NCBI GenBank assembly: GCA_020444275.1
Contig: JAHLLG010000003.1
Span: 124,001-188,000 of the forward strand
Direction of reading: 5' to 3'
Length of the DNA stretch: 64,000 nt
Source of the DNA: Bacteroidota bacterium
GTDB taxonomy: Bacteria; Bacteroidota; Bacteroidia; Bacteroidales; UBA12077
Shown here: positions 19,016-27,372 of the stretch, piece after piece
Layout: each line of letters starts with the position of its first letter
How positions within the stretch are numbered: the stretch's first letter is position 1
Translations under genes and position numbers: made by a program
The notes under the pieces: model-generated
Seen by the model: the letters and a program-made list of their open reading frames with translations, nothing else
Told to the model about the DNA's origin: nothing
Database searches by the model: none

Positions 19016-19106
19016 GGAGAGGTGGGAGAGTGGCTTAATCCACCAGTTTGCTAAACTGGCGTACCCGATTAGGGTGCCGGGGGTTCGAATCCCCCTCTCT
19101 CCGCCA
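19016..19106 (+). tRNA. tRNA-Ser (anticodon GCU), CCA encoded
   Basis: The acceptor arm GGAGAGG pairs with TCTCTCC and the discriminator G is followed by CCA. The anticodon stem CCAGT/ACTGG encloses TTGCTAA with anticodon GCT. A long variable arm (GTACCCGATTAGGGTGC region) is typical of tRNA-Ser. The T arm is GGGGG-TTCGAAT-CCCCC. Reads AGC and AGU codons. Confidence 0.96.
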
Positions 19107-19109
19107 TCG

Positions 19110-19141
19110 CCCGACAGAGCATTAGCGAAGTCGGGTTTTTT
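19110..19141 (+). terminator. Terminator behind tRNA-Ser
   Basis: CCCGAC (19110-19115) pairs with GTCGGG (19130-19135) and is followed directly by TTTTTT. The loop ends in AGCGAA, so the right arm AGCGAAGTCGGG resembles the GCGAAG centre of the REP-like hairpins further right. Confidence 0.8.
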
Positions 19142-19231
19142 GTTTTATATTTATTTGTAATTAAAGAAAGTAAATAATATAAAATGTTGGGCTATGGCGG
19201 ATAAGATCCGCTTCAAAAAATTGATTCAATC

Positions 19232-19468
19232 ATGTATTATGTTTATATATTAAAATGTTCAGATGGTACGTTCTATAAAGGTTGCACTTCAGATTTAAAT
19301 GACCGAATAAACCGTCATAAATTAGGATACATTAAATATACTCAAAATAGACTCCCAATTGAATTAGTTACTTATCTAGTTTTTAGTGATCGTTATCGAG
19401 CCTTCGAATTCGAAAAATACCTTAAATCAGGTTCAGGTAGAGCTTTTATGAAAAAAAGATTGATCTAA
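19232..19468 (+). CDS. GIY-YIG superfamily nuclease-like protein
   Basis: A 78-aa single-domain member of the GIY-YIG fold, as in the UvrC N-terminus and the YhbQ/UPF0213 group. The paired motif reads VYILKCSDG and TFYKGCTSDLNDRINRHKLG, with the catalytic Arg in NDRINRH and the metal-binding Glu in FEFEKYLKSGSGRAFMKKRL. The strict GIY and YIG triplets are altered to VYI and YKG, which is common in this subgroup. The cellular role is unsettled. A perfect GCGGAT-AAG-ATCCGC hairpin lies upstream at 19197-19211. No partner gene is adjacent. Confidence 0.85.
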   Translation: MYYVYILKCSDGTFYKGCTSDLNDRINRHKLGYIKYTQNRLPIELVTYLVFSDRYRAFEFEKYLKSGSGRAFMKKRLI

Positions 19469-19625
19469 GTATGCAAAGCCAATATTGATTAAGCACCTAT
19501 CCAGGGATCAACACAGTTAATCTCATATGTATTAATAAATAGTTTTCGAGTTAAAAACGAGTTATAAAGGCATTTTATAATTCAGCAAAATAAACACATA
19601 AAGCATTATTTATAACTTTTTAAGT

Positions 19626-19909
19626 ATGAGAGGAAAAACTAAACATATAAGCAGTTTGATTAAGCAAGAAGTTGCAAGAATTGATCAACATGCTGAAAAA
19701 AATCTTTATGGTTCACGTGCACGTGGAAACGAAAGACCAGATTCTGATTGGGATATTATATTTTAAATGAATAACCAGTTGACTTCGTAAAAGAAAGACA
19801 GTTTCAAAATGCTCTTTATGAATTAGAACTTGAAACTGGAGAACCATTTTCAGTATTCGTGTATTCAAAGAATGACAGGAATACAAGACAGAGTATTTCC
19901 TTTTTATAG
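19626..19909 (+). pseudogene. Broken minimal nucleotidyltransferase (MNT/KNTase-like)
   Basis: ATG 19626 opens a 46-residue frame that contains the nucleotidyltransferase motif LYGSRARGNERPDSDWDIIF (G-S-R-A-R-G and S-D-x-D) and then stops at 19764. From 19763 another frame continues the expected fold: after one more stop (19772) it reads PVDFVKERQFQNALYELELE and TGEPFSVFVYSKND up to 19907. One frameshift and one in-frame stop therefore split what looks like a full domain. Such small enzymes are often antitoxins or toxins paired with HEPN genes; no partner remains here. The 160 bases before it and the 120 after it hold nothing else that I can identify. Confidence 0.65.
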
Positions 19910-20029
19910 CTTAATATATTTTATCTCTTAATTTAAGTGTTTCTAGGTAATTTGTTCAAATTTAATTCAAGGTTATTAAGATTAAATTATTCTTGCCGAG
20001 ATAACCAAATGAAATTGGGCTGTTTAAGT

Positions 20030-23000
20030 TTATCTCAAAATTCTCTTCATTACTTTTTTTGTTTTTTCTTCTTCGAAATTAGATTTATTTTCCATATACG
20101 GATATATTTTGTCCTGATTTCTCTTATAATAGTCGTATGCTGTAAGCCCATTATTATCAACAGCTTTTCTGTTTAGTTCACCATGTGAAGCAATGAATTT
20201 TTTGAAATCATTAACCATCCAAGAATCTATTATGTGAGTAACTTTTCGGGTTATGACAGGACTATTTCCAATATTTTCCATTTTTTCATCCGGAGTATAA
20301 GCAATCAACATATCAACAAACCAATGCAAGAAAGTACCGCCAGCCGGTGTAATTTTTCTGTTTAAATCCAAATCATAAAAATCATAAACTTCATAAAAAT
20401 CATTGAAAATTCGGCTTATAAAATTATTTTCATCCAACACAATCGGATAATCAGTCTGTTCAACCAGGTAATTGAGAAACAAATATACAAGGTCATAACC
20501 GTCCGGGCTTTTTCTTTCAAACTTAAAATCTTTTGAATAAAATAATTGACGAGTCTTATCACCCGCTTTACGTTCATAGTGAGTTGTAATGCAGCCTTCC
20601 TTAATAATTATGGTTTCGAGTAGGCTTTCACCATCCGAATTTTTAACTTTAGAAAGGTCAAATTGCTTATCCAGGGCTCCAAATACAAGACGATTATCAT
20701 TTTTCCGGGCATAAAAAGCCAGATTAATATCATTTTTTGAATGGCCTTGAACATTAACCCCAAAAAAAGCTTCTACTGCTTCAGCATCCAGTGGCTTATC
20801 GTGCTTAACAAGCTCTCCGGGAAAATTACTTAGAGACGCTGATAAGTATTGTTTATCAGAAAAAGAAAGTTTTTCTTTATCTTTAAGGAAGCTTCTGTAA
20901 CGCTTAACAGAAGAATTAGCCATTTCTTTGTTTACTTCAATAAATGCTTGGCTTCTTCCCTCAGCGATGGCTTGATCAATGTCTTCTTTTAATTTCATTT
21001 CCTCAAATTCAATGAAAAGTTTTATTTTTTCTTCAAACGTATAGGGTTCAGACCTCATATAATTTTCGGCATAATAATGACCGTATTGCGTCCAAAGCTC
21101 TTGCTTACTAAGTACAGTTCTGTTTAGCAGAAGTTCTTTAAGAACCGCTTTGCGGTTTTCCGCGGTGTTTTGATTTTTAATATCTTCGAGCCATTGTATT
21201 TCTTTTTTTAACTGTTTTTTCATGGAATTATGTGTTTTTTCCATACTGCTTATATACTCTTTTAAATATTTCGCATCCAGGTCTTGTGTAGCTCGAGGAT
21301 CCGGTTTCCAACTATCAAGTTGTCCAATTCTTGTAATTTTGTATTCAACTAACAGCTCAACCTCTTCCTTATGAGAAAGAGGGCGTTCAGAAGATATCTC
21401 ATCTGTTTGTTCTTTTTGTACCTTTAATTCACTCAGCTTTGGCACAGTGGTAAACCGAAGTAATCCGGTTTCAAGAATTACATAAGCCTTGCTTTCCGGA
21501 TAACTCTTTTGTAATTCGCTGTAAAATACTGCTTTTAAATTTTGGGAAAGTTGTTTGTTCTTGAAAATTAATAATTTGGCTTTTGCGCTGTTACCAATCA
21601 AACTTAAATACTGAGGTTGACTGTCACTGGGGTTGAGCACATATTCTACAATCTTTGCTATTTCTGTATTACTTTTCATATCAAGCAATCTTGCTGCCTT
21701 TATTGAGTTATCTTGTGCCTGAATTAGTATTTGAACCGGCGCATCTTTATATTTCTTTTTATTTATGGCCTTTAAACCGGACGCCTTCATTAGTATTTCA
21801 AAAGCTTCGGCATTTAAGAACCTGTTTGCCGCATCCAAAGGTGTTTGCCCGTTTATCGTTACATCAGGTTCAACACCATTTTTAATTAGTATTTCAATGA
21901 TTTTGGGGCTGTTATTAATGGCAGACAGCATGAGTACATTATTAATATTGGCCGTTATTTCATTTTTGGACTTATTTTGATTCTTGTGATTTAAAATTGT
22001 AAGCACTGCCTCCGGTTTATCTTGTTCAATGGCATAATCCAATACATTTTTATTATCAACGAATACAATTTGGTCTAAATTGAAATCCAAAAAGGATTTT
22101 AGATATTCAATATCATTATAATCAAGAGCCGAATTAATTTCATATTTTACTCTTGTTTTTAATCTTTCAGTTCTTTTTTTTAAGCCGTCAGACGGATTCT
22201 GCGCATAAGCATTGGCCGATAACAGAGCGGTGTATTCCAGAATGTAACTGTAGCCTTTGTAATAATCAGCGAGTTTCACAAAATATTCAGTTTTAGGCTC
22301 TTTTTTCAATGCAGAACTGACAAAAGCAATTGCTGCTTTACGAAACACATCTTCTTCAGTACGCCGGAAATGTTTATATTTTCTTTCTGCTGCCTCTATC
22401 AATTTATCACTTTCGCTTTGCCCCGTATTAAGTTTCGGCGTTTCTTTTAGCGTAGGTACCGGACAGCTATTATTTAACCAGTAGGTATTAGTGACACTAA
22501 AATTTTGTTCCATTTTTTCCAGAAAACAATCCAAGTTATCGACAAAAGCCAAATAATAAGCTTCATCATCTTTATTTTTGGCGTAGGCTGCCGCTTTCAA
22601 GTATTTTTTACGCTGCGCTTGGTTGTAGTCCACAGCTTTCCAGTATATCTGACTCATCTTATTGCGTCTGGCCTGATATAGAGCATATCGTTTAGCTTCT
22701 AATTTTCTTTGCGCTTCACGAGCTTCAACGCTTGCATTTATAAGGCCTCCTAATTGATGAAACCCGGTTTCCCAGTCTTTTGAGCTGATTGAGTTACCAA
22801 TCTGCACACCGGCATCAAATGAATACTGATTATTCTGTTCGTTAAAAGAAGCTTCCATCTGCTCTATTTGTTGGATTTTCCGGTTAAACTCCCTGAGGAT
22901 ATTCTCCGGATTGCTGCTTTCGATATTAGTATTTATTTGATCAAGTCCTCCCGAAAGTTGTTTGGCAAGAACAATTCCGGTACGTTTTATATTTTCTCCC

Positions 23001-23500
23001 CGAACATAAGCATTATAGGTTTTTCCGCCGGAAAAGGTCTTAATATATTCATCTTTTAAGCGCTGATATTTGCCTTCGTAGCCGGTATATTGGAGAACCG
23101 GGTCAGTTTCAGAATTTACTTCTTTATTATCGGAAGTGCTTTCGTCTGTAGTGCCGCCGGCTATTTTTATTTGATCCACAGTCATAACCGGGGGAACCTC
23201 TCCACAATGCGGAAATTGTGTTTTAATAGTATTTCTGATGAGATTCATGTTCGCAACTAACTGTTCTGCAGTATTTTTTGTCGGTACGCCTTTATCACAT
23301 TCGCATTTGTATGCATACCATGCTCCAAGTTGAGCCCAGCCCTGCGGGCAATTGTTGCGTGCACGCTGGTCAGGCGTCCAATTTTCATTGGCGTCTGTTA
23401 TTTTTTTTTCATATTCTTTGGCTTTTTCACAGCTTGACTGTGCATTTATGTTTGTAACAGAGAATGCAATAAGTAACGATAAAACTAAAAGGTTTTTCAT
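20030..23500 (-). CDS. Large exported ankyrin-repeat protein
   Basis: A signal peptide (MKNLLVLSLLIAFSVTNINAQ) precedes 1130 residues, mostly helical. Ankyrin-type repeats are clear near residues 485-600 (MLSAINNSPKIIEILIKNGVEPDVTINGQTPLDAA is one repeat and a half). A further pair lies near the C-terminus (FLHWFVDMLIAYTP; DNGLTAYDYYKRNQDK). The N-terminus has Cys pairs (CEKAKEYEKK, NNCPQGWAQLG, YKCECDKG) that could form disulfides. The rest is charged helices without catalytic motifs. The gene lies 26 bases downstream of the LRR gene, on the same strand, likely one operon. No homologue is recognised; ankyrins imply protein binding in the periplasm or at the surface. Confidence 0.75.
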   Translation of the reverse strand: MKNLLVLSLLIAFSVTNINAQSSCEKAKEYEKKITDANENWTPDQRARNNCPQGWAQLGAWYAYKCECDKGVPTKNTAEQLVANMNLIRNTIKTQFPHCGEVPPVMTVDQIKIAGGTTDESTSDNKEVNSETDPVLQYTGYEGKYQRLKDEYIKTFSGGKTYNAYVRGENIKRTGIVLAKQLSGGLDQINTNIESSNPENILREFNRKIQQIEQMEASFNEQNNQYSFDAGVQIGNSISSKDWETGFHQLGGLINASVEAREAQRKLEAKRYALYQARRNKMSQIYWKAVDYNQAQRKKYLKAAAYAKNKDDEAYYLAFVDNLDCFLEKMEQNFSVTNTYWLNNSCPVPTLKETPKLNTGQSESDKLIEAAERKYKHFRRTEEDVFRKAAIAFVSSALKKEPKTEYFVKLADYYKGYSYILEYTALLSANAYAQNPSDGLKKRTERLKTRVKYEINSALDYNDIEYLKSFLDFNLDQIVFVDNKNVLDYAIEQDKPEAVLTILNHKNQNKSKNEITANINNVLMLSAINNSPKIIEILIKNGVEPDVTINGQTPLDAANRFLNAEAFEILMKASGLKAINKKKYKDAPVQILIQAQDNSIKAARLLDMKSNTEIAKIVEYVLNPSDSQPQYLSLIGNSAKAKLLIFKNKQLSQNLKAVFYSELQKSYPESKAYVILETGLLRFTTVPKLSELKVQKEQTDEISSERPLSHKEEVELLVEYKITRIGQLDSWKPDPRATQDLDAKYLKEYISSMEKTHNSMKKQLKKEIQWLEDIKNQNTAENRKAVLKELLLNRTVLSKQELWTQYGHYYAENYMRSEPYTFEEKIKLFIEFEEMKLKEDIDQAIAEGRSQAFIEVNKEMANSSVKRYRSFLKDKEKLSFSDKQYLSASLSNFPGELVKHDKPLDAEAVEAFFGVNVQGHSKNDINLAFYARKNDNRLVFGALDKQFDLSKVKNSDGESLLETIIIKEGCITTHYERKAGDKTRQLFYSKDFKFERKSPDGYDLVYLFLNYLVEQTDYPIVLDENNFISRIFNDFYEVYDFYDLDLNRKITPAGGTFLHWFVDMLIAYTPDEKMENIGNSPVITRKVTHIIDSWMVNDFKKFIASHGELNRKAVDNNGLTAYDYYKRNQDKIYPYMENKSNFEEEKTKKVMKRILR

Positions 23501-23526
23501 ACAATTATTATTTTAAACTTAATTAT

Positions 23527-24894
23527 TTAGTGCTCTTTATTAAAATATGCATCCCATTTAGCAATGGCTTCTTTGCGTTGCTCAGTAGTCATTACGTCCA
23601 TATTTAGAGTATAATCCATAACCGTATTTACCTGATAATAATTGCCGTCCCCAATACGACTGTGAGATGTTATATAAATTTCTCTGAGTCGGGGAATTTT
23701 CATAATGCTTTCAAATCCATCATTCATTTCCGTAACATTCATGGAGAACTCTTCCAGATTGGGAAATTTATGAATGTTAGCGTTCCAATTATCAAGGTTA
23801 TCGATATTAGCCAGATTAAAATCTACTAAACTGTCTTTACAGGACAGCTTGGACAGATCGTAACGGATATTACGCAGATTACGTAACTCTACCGACAGAT
23901 AATTTAAATTGGGTAATTCATACACAAAAGATGGTATAGAATCATTTTTTAAATAACCTACGATACGGAGCTCACGAATGCTTTTAAGTTCGGAAAGCTT
24001 CTTGCTGAATCGCAGGTTCGACATAGAATAAGTTTCTCTGCCGCTCTGTGTAATTCCACCGATAACCAATGTTTTTAAGTTTGTTAAGCGGATAAACCGC
24101 TCATCGAAATCTAATAATTTGCTATTGCCTCCCAGATATAGATTCTCAAGTTTTGACAGCTCAAAAAAGCTATCTGGAAAAGTTGTATAATTATTTCCCT
24201 CAAGATTCAAGGTCCGGAGGTTTTTACAATTTCCTATTTCATTCGGAATAAAAGACAAATCCAGAAAGGAAAGATCCAACTCTTTTAGGGTATCTGGTTG
24301 GTTAAAAACTGGTTGTAGAGCTTCAGGATATTGTTTAATTGGGTTTTTATAAAATGTCCTGCTTGGAGCAGGTAAATCTGTTATTTCTCGATGTACAAAG
24401 GGTATCAAGGTATCGCCATTTTTATAATTCAAATAACCCCAATGGCCATCCTGATAAGATGCAACCATCTCCACACCATTATGTTCCACATACCGGAGTA
24501 ATTCATAATTGCACGGCAGGGTTTCTTTTTCTTTCATATCGCCATGCCAAGCACCTGAAACCACCCCATATTTACCGTTATTCTTTACAATGGCAAAAGA
24601 GCCGTTCAACTTAAACATTCCTAGACTGTCGTATTTTATCTTAATTAAACAGTATGGTTTATTACCATCGTAATTAAAGCGAAACATTCCCCATTTTCCA
24701 GTTATAGAACTTTGCCCAATAAAAACACCATCCTTATTAATTTCGTCCCAAACAATGGTTTTTAAGTTTAGCTGCTTTTTAATTTTTTTTTCATATTGTT
24801 TTTGAGAATCAACATATTGTGCTTTTAGGCTCAGTATTGAAATAAGCACGAAAAATATGAGACTTAAGAATTTATTCAGGTTAACAAAATTCAT
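23527..24894 (-). CDS. Exported protein with WG repeats and leucine-rich repeats
   Basis: Residues 1-25 are a signal peptide ending LKAQ. Residues 45-165 contain WG-type repeats (GKWGMFRFNYDG, GKYGVVSG, GHWGYLNYKNGDTLIPF). Residues 195-430 are leucine-rich repeats (DLSFLDLSFIPNEIGNCKNL, LRTLNLEGNNYTTFPDSFFE, LENLYLGGN, ELRIVGYLKNDSIPSFVYEL). No anchor or T9SS sorting domain is apparent at the C-terminus (455 aa). Upstream neighbour of the ankyrin gene in the same direction. A binding role, perhaps for proteins or glycans outside the inner membrane, is inferred from the repeats; no homologue of known function is recognised. Confidence 0.78.
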   Translation of the reverse strand: MNFVNLNKFLSLIFFVLISILSLKAQYVDSQKQYEKKIKKQLNLKTIVWDEINKDGVFIGQSSITGKWGMFRFNYDGNKPYCLIKIKYDSLGMFKLNGSFAIVKNNGKYGVVSGAWHGDMKEKETLPCNYELLRYVEHNGVEMVASYQDGHWGYLNYKNGDTLIPFVHREITDLPAPSRTFYKNPIKQYPEALQPVFNQPDTLKELDLSFLDLSFIPNEIGNCKNLRTLNLEGNNYTTFPDSFFELSKLENLYLGGNSKLLDFDERFIRLTNLKTLVIGGITQSGRETYSMSNLRFSKKLSELKSIRELRIVGYLKNDSIPSFVYELPNLNYLSVELRNLRNIRYDLSKLSCKDSLVDFNLANIDNLDNWNANIHKFPNLEEFSMNVTEMNDGFESIMKIPRLREIYITSHSRIGDGNYYQVNTVMDYTLNMDVMTTEQRKEAIAKWDAYFNKEH

Positions 24895-24985
24895 ATACTA
24901 TTTTTTGCTCTAAATCATTTAAATAAATGATATATATATACATACAAATAATAAATTATTTTGTTTAAAATCAATTCCGTTTTGT

Positions 24986-25007
24986 GATTAACGAAGTTAA
25001 TCCCTCT
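24986..25007. repeat. REP-like hairpin, copy 1
   Basis: GATTAAC-GAA-GTTAATC is a perfect 7-bp stem with a GAA loop, followed by CCTCT. The 316 bases between the LRR gene and the next gene (24895-25210) hold this copy, copies 2 and 3 and two hairpins; the remainder is AT-rich and featureless. Confidence 0.6.
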
Positions 25008-25024
25008 CCGTAAAATGAAAGATC

Positions 25025-25057
25025 AATCCTGACTGTAAAAGTCAGGATTTTTTTGTT
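25025..25057 (+). terminator. Orphan terminator-like hairpin
   Basis: AATCCTGACT (25025-25034) pairs with AGTCAGGATT (25040-25049) around GTAAA and is followed by TTTTTTG. The T-run is on the plus strand, yet no plus-strand gene ends here, so it may travel with the adjacent REP-like copy. Confidence 0.5.
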
Positions 25058-25070
25058 TTGATAATTCAAT

Positions 25071-25093
25071 AAGGATCAGCGAAGCTAATCCTA
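25071..25093. repeat. REP-like hairpin, copy 2
   Basis: GGATCAGC-GAA-GCTAATCC: same GAA-centred hairpin with compensating changes in the stem relative to copy 1 (AGC/GCT instead of AAC/GTT). Confidence 0.6.
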
Positions 25094-25114
25094 GGTTAAA
25101 AACTATCTCTTTTC

Positions 25115-25136
25115 GGGATCAACGAAGTTAATCTCT
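25115..25136. repeat. REP-like hairpin, copy 3
   Basis: GGGATCAAC-GAA-GTTAATCTCT; one stem position is changed in the right arm. A terminator-like hairpin follows 30 bases later. Confidence 0.6.
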
Positions 25137-25165
25137 ATATACTATCAGGAAGCTACAATACAAAA

Positions 25166-25192
25166 AAAGCGCAGAACTAATTTCTGCGCTTT
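25166..25192 (-). terminator. Terminator behind the second S9 peptidase gene
   Basis: AAAGCGCAGAA and TTCTGCGCTTT make an 11-bp perfect stem with a 5-base loop, 19 bases after the peptidase stop; on the minus strand it runs into TTTTTTTG. Confidence 0.8.
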
Positions 25193-25210
25193 ATTATTTG
25201 TAGCTGGCAA

Positions 25211-27157
25211 CTATTTCTTTACAGCTTTATCCAATTGGGTTGATATAAGTAAATCTTCTACATCATCACCTTTTAAATACTGATCTAAGAACTTAAGGAT
25301 TTTTCCATAAGCTTCAATTTCATTATCTTTTTTTCTAAATCCATGACCTTCATCATCGAAAACAACATATTCTACAGGAACATTATTAGCTTTTGCTGCT
25401 TCTACAATTTCATCCGATTCAACCTTTAATACTCTTGGGTCATTAGCACCTTGTAATACCATCAATGGTTTTTGAATATTTTCAGCATGGAACAAAGGAG
25501 AAATTTTATATAAATATGCTGAATCAACCGCCGGATCTCCAAGTTCTTTATACAATGCTTTCCGCTGAGCTTCCCACCAGCTGGGGATGCTTTTTAATGT
25601 GCGCAACCAGTTTGTAACACCAAAGATATTTACACCTACATCAAACTCTTCCGGAGCAAATGTTAGTGCTGCAGCCACCATATAACCACCATAAGAACCT
25701 CCAATAATTCCAATTTTTTCTGTGTCTACCCATCCTGTTTGTGCAAGATAATCTTTTGCATAGATGCAGTCTTTTAAATCATGGTCTCCATGTTTTCTGT
25801 CATCCAATGCATAAAATGTTTTTCCATAACCACTACTTCCACGGTTGTTAACAGCAATAATAGCATACCCATGGTTTACAAGGAATTGTATTGCAGCATA
25901 ATAACCAATGCGGGATTGTCCTCCGGGACCACCATGAACCCATACTAATGCAGGGACTTTTGATTTTACTGAAGCCTGGTGTGGTTTATAAAGTATGGCC
26001 GGAATCTCAAGATCATCGAATGATTTGTATCGTACAACCTCTCCAGCTACCAAATCATCTGGATTTATTTCATCATTTAAAGTATTAGTGAGTTTGGTAT
26101 AGCTTCCATCGCTAAAATGATATATATAAAGATTTCGAGGTGTTTTTGAGCTTGCAGCATAAAAGCTCATGATGTCTTCGTTTCGGGAAATATTTACAGA
26201 AGTAATATCCTGACCTCCAAAATCAGGAAGCTGAACCTCGTTGCCTGTTGCCATATCAAAGACTTTGATTTTAGTTTGCGCATCTTCATTAATTCCTATT
26301 ACGCGATACTTTTCGTTAAATGAATGATAAGCATACATAACATCCCACTCGGATCTATAAATAACTTCAGTTTCTTGATCCTGCATTTCGGCAGAGAGGT
26401 TCTCAAGATTTATTCGTTCAACATAAGTAAATTCATTATCGTAATCGGTTAAATAATAAAGATATTTGTTGTCTAAGCTAAACTCAACAGGTCTGTAAAC
26501 AGTTTCTTCAATATCTTTCAATTTAATAAGTTCATTTTTGGCTCTGTTAAAAACAAACATTTGAGTGTAACTTCTGGTAACCGGTTTGGTTAGCGCAATT
26601 AAATTTTTATCTGCAGAAATAGAACTAATATAGAATCCATCATTATTTTCATAGATCAATTTAGGTTCAAAAGTATCGATATTCATCTCATATAAATCCA
26701 TGAATCTTGCATCTCGCTTATTGCTCTGAATAAAGAAGCTATTTAAATCCTGACTCCATCCAAAGAATGAAGCTCTGGCCTTTTCGTATGGGGTAATATC
26801 TGTTAAGGAGCTATCTTGTTCGAGCAAATAAAGATGATAAATTTCATTGCCTCCTTGATCGGATGTTACGAGTATTCTTTCATCATTAGGAAAACAACTT
26901 ACAATAAAAGTAGATTCGTCTCTGTTCGTAAGTTGCTTGCTTGTTTTGTCGTTTAAATTTATTTCGTGTACATTATAAACACCAGACTCGTTGCTGCTGT
27001 ATAAAATTTTCTTTTCATCAGGAGTGAATGAGCTTCCTGAAACGTTGATGTTATTCATAAATTGCTCAATAGAATACTGAACAACTTTTTTTGTTTCTTG
27101 GTTTTGACAAGCTGGCAATACATAAATAATGGCCAGTACTAAAAGTATCTTTTTCAT
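25211..27157 (-). CDS. S9-family serine peptidase (acylaminoacyl/DPP-like), lipoprotein
   Basis: Exported peptidase of 648 aa. The signal ends LPAC, a lipobox. Residues 35-375 form a PD40-type propeller (SSFTPDEKKILYSSNESG, FSLDNKYLYYLTDYDNEF). Residues 390-640 are the alpha/beta-hydrolase with Ser488 in GGSYGGYM, Asp in GANDPRV and His in EGHGFRK. HGGPGGQS forms the oxyanion region. It is only distantly similar to the 10301 peptidase and lacks its Asp-His contexts, so it is a different subfamily. A single-gene unit with its own terminator, probably used for peptide scavenging. Confidence 0.9.
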   Translation of the reverse strand: MKKILLVLAIIYVLPACQNQETKKVVQYSIEQFMNNINVSGSSFTPDEKKILYSSNESGVYNVHEINLNDKTSKQLTNRDESTFIVSCFPNDERILVTSDQGGNEIYHLYLLEQDSSLTDITPYEKARASFFGWSQDLNSFFIQSNKRDARFMDLYEMNIDTFEPKLIYENNDGFYISSISADKNLIALTKPVTRSYTQMFVFNRAKNELIKLKDIEETVYRPVEFSLDNKYLYYLTDYDNEFTYVERINLENLSAEMQDQETEVIYRSEWDVMYAYHSFNEKYRVIGINEDAQTKIKVFDMATGNEVQLPDFGGQDITSVNISRNEDIMSFYAASSKTPRNLYIYHFSDGSYTKLTNTLNDEINPDDLVAGEVVRYKSFDDLEIPAILYKPHQASVKSKVPALVWVHGGPGGQSRIGYYAAIQFLVNHGYAIIAVNNRGSSGYGKTFYALDDRKHGDHDLKDCIYAKDYLAQTGWVDTEKIGIIGGSYGGYMVAAALTFAPEEFDVGVNIFGVTNWLRTLKSIPSWWEAQRKALYKELGDPAVDSAYLYKISPLFHAENIQKPLMVLQGANDPRVLKVESDEIVEAAKANNVPVEYVVFDDEGHGFRKKDNEIEAYGKILKFLDQYLKGDDVEDLLISTQLDKAVKK

Positions 27158-27271
27158 ATGTTAATATTTTAAGGTAGTTAAAAGGTTAACTAAGGTAGGG
27201 GTTTTTAGGCTAATATTCAAGAAGTTGTGTTTTATATGTAAAAGGATTTTAATAACTAGCTATTCCCTATA

Positions 27272-27295
27272 GGGATCAACGAAGTTAATCCCTCT
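27272..27295. repeat. REP-like hairpin, copy 4
   Basis: GGGATCAAC-GAA-GTTAATCCCTCT between two minus-strand genes. It matches copy 3 except in the final stem bases and has the CCTCT flank of copy 1. A long hairpin follows within 10 bases. Confidence 0.6.
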
Positions 27296-27302
27296 ACACA
27301 AG

Positions 27303-27338
27303 GTAAAAAACCAGTAACGAAAAGTTCTGGTTTTTTAC
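27303..27338 (-). terminator. Symmetric terminator hairpin behind the MG2/TonB-plug gene
   Basis: GTAAAAAACCAG and CTGGTTTTTTAC are a perfect 12-bp stem with a 12-base loop; the A/T ends make it usable on both strands. It lies 35 bases after the stop of the minus-strand gene. Confidence 0.7.
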
Positions 27339-27372
27339 TGCATGAGTAGGGGATGAGAACAGGAATGTATTC

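Noticed and set aside
19016-25210. Integrative element inserted at tRNA-Ser
   Set aside because: No integrase gene and no second copy of the tRNA 3' end was found downstream.
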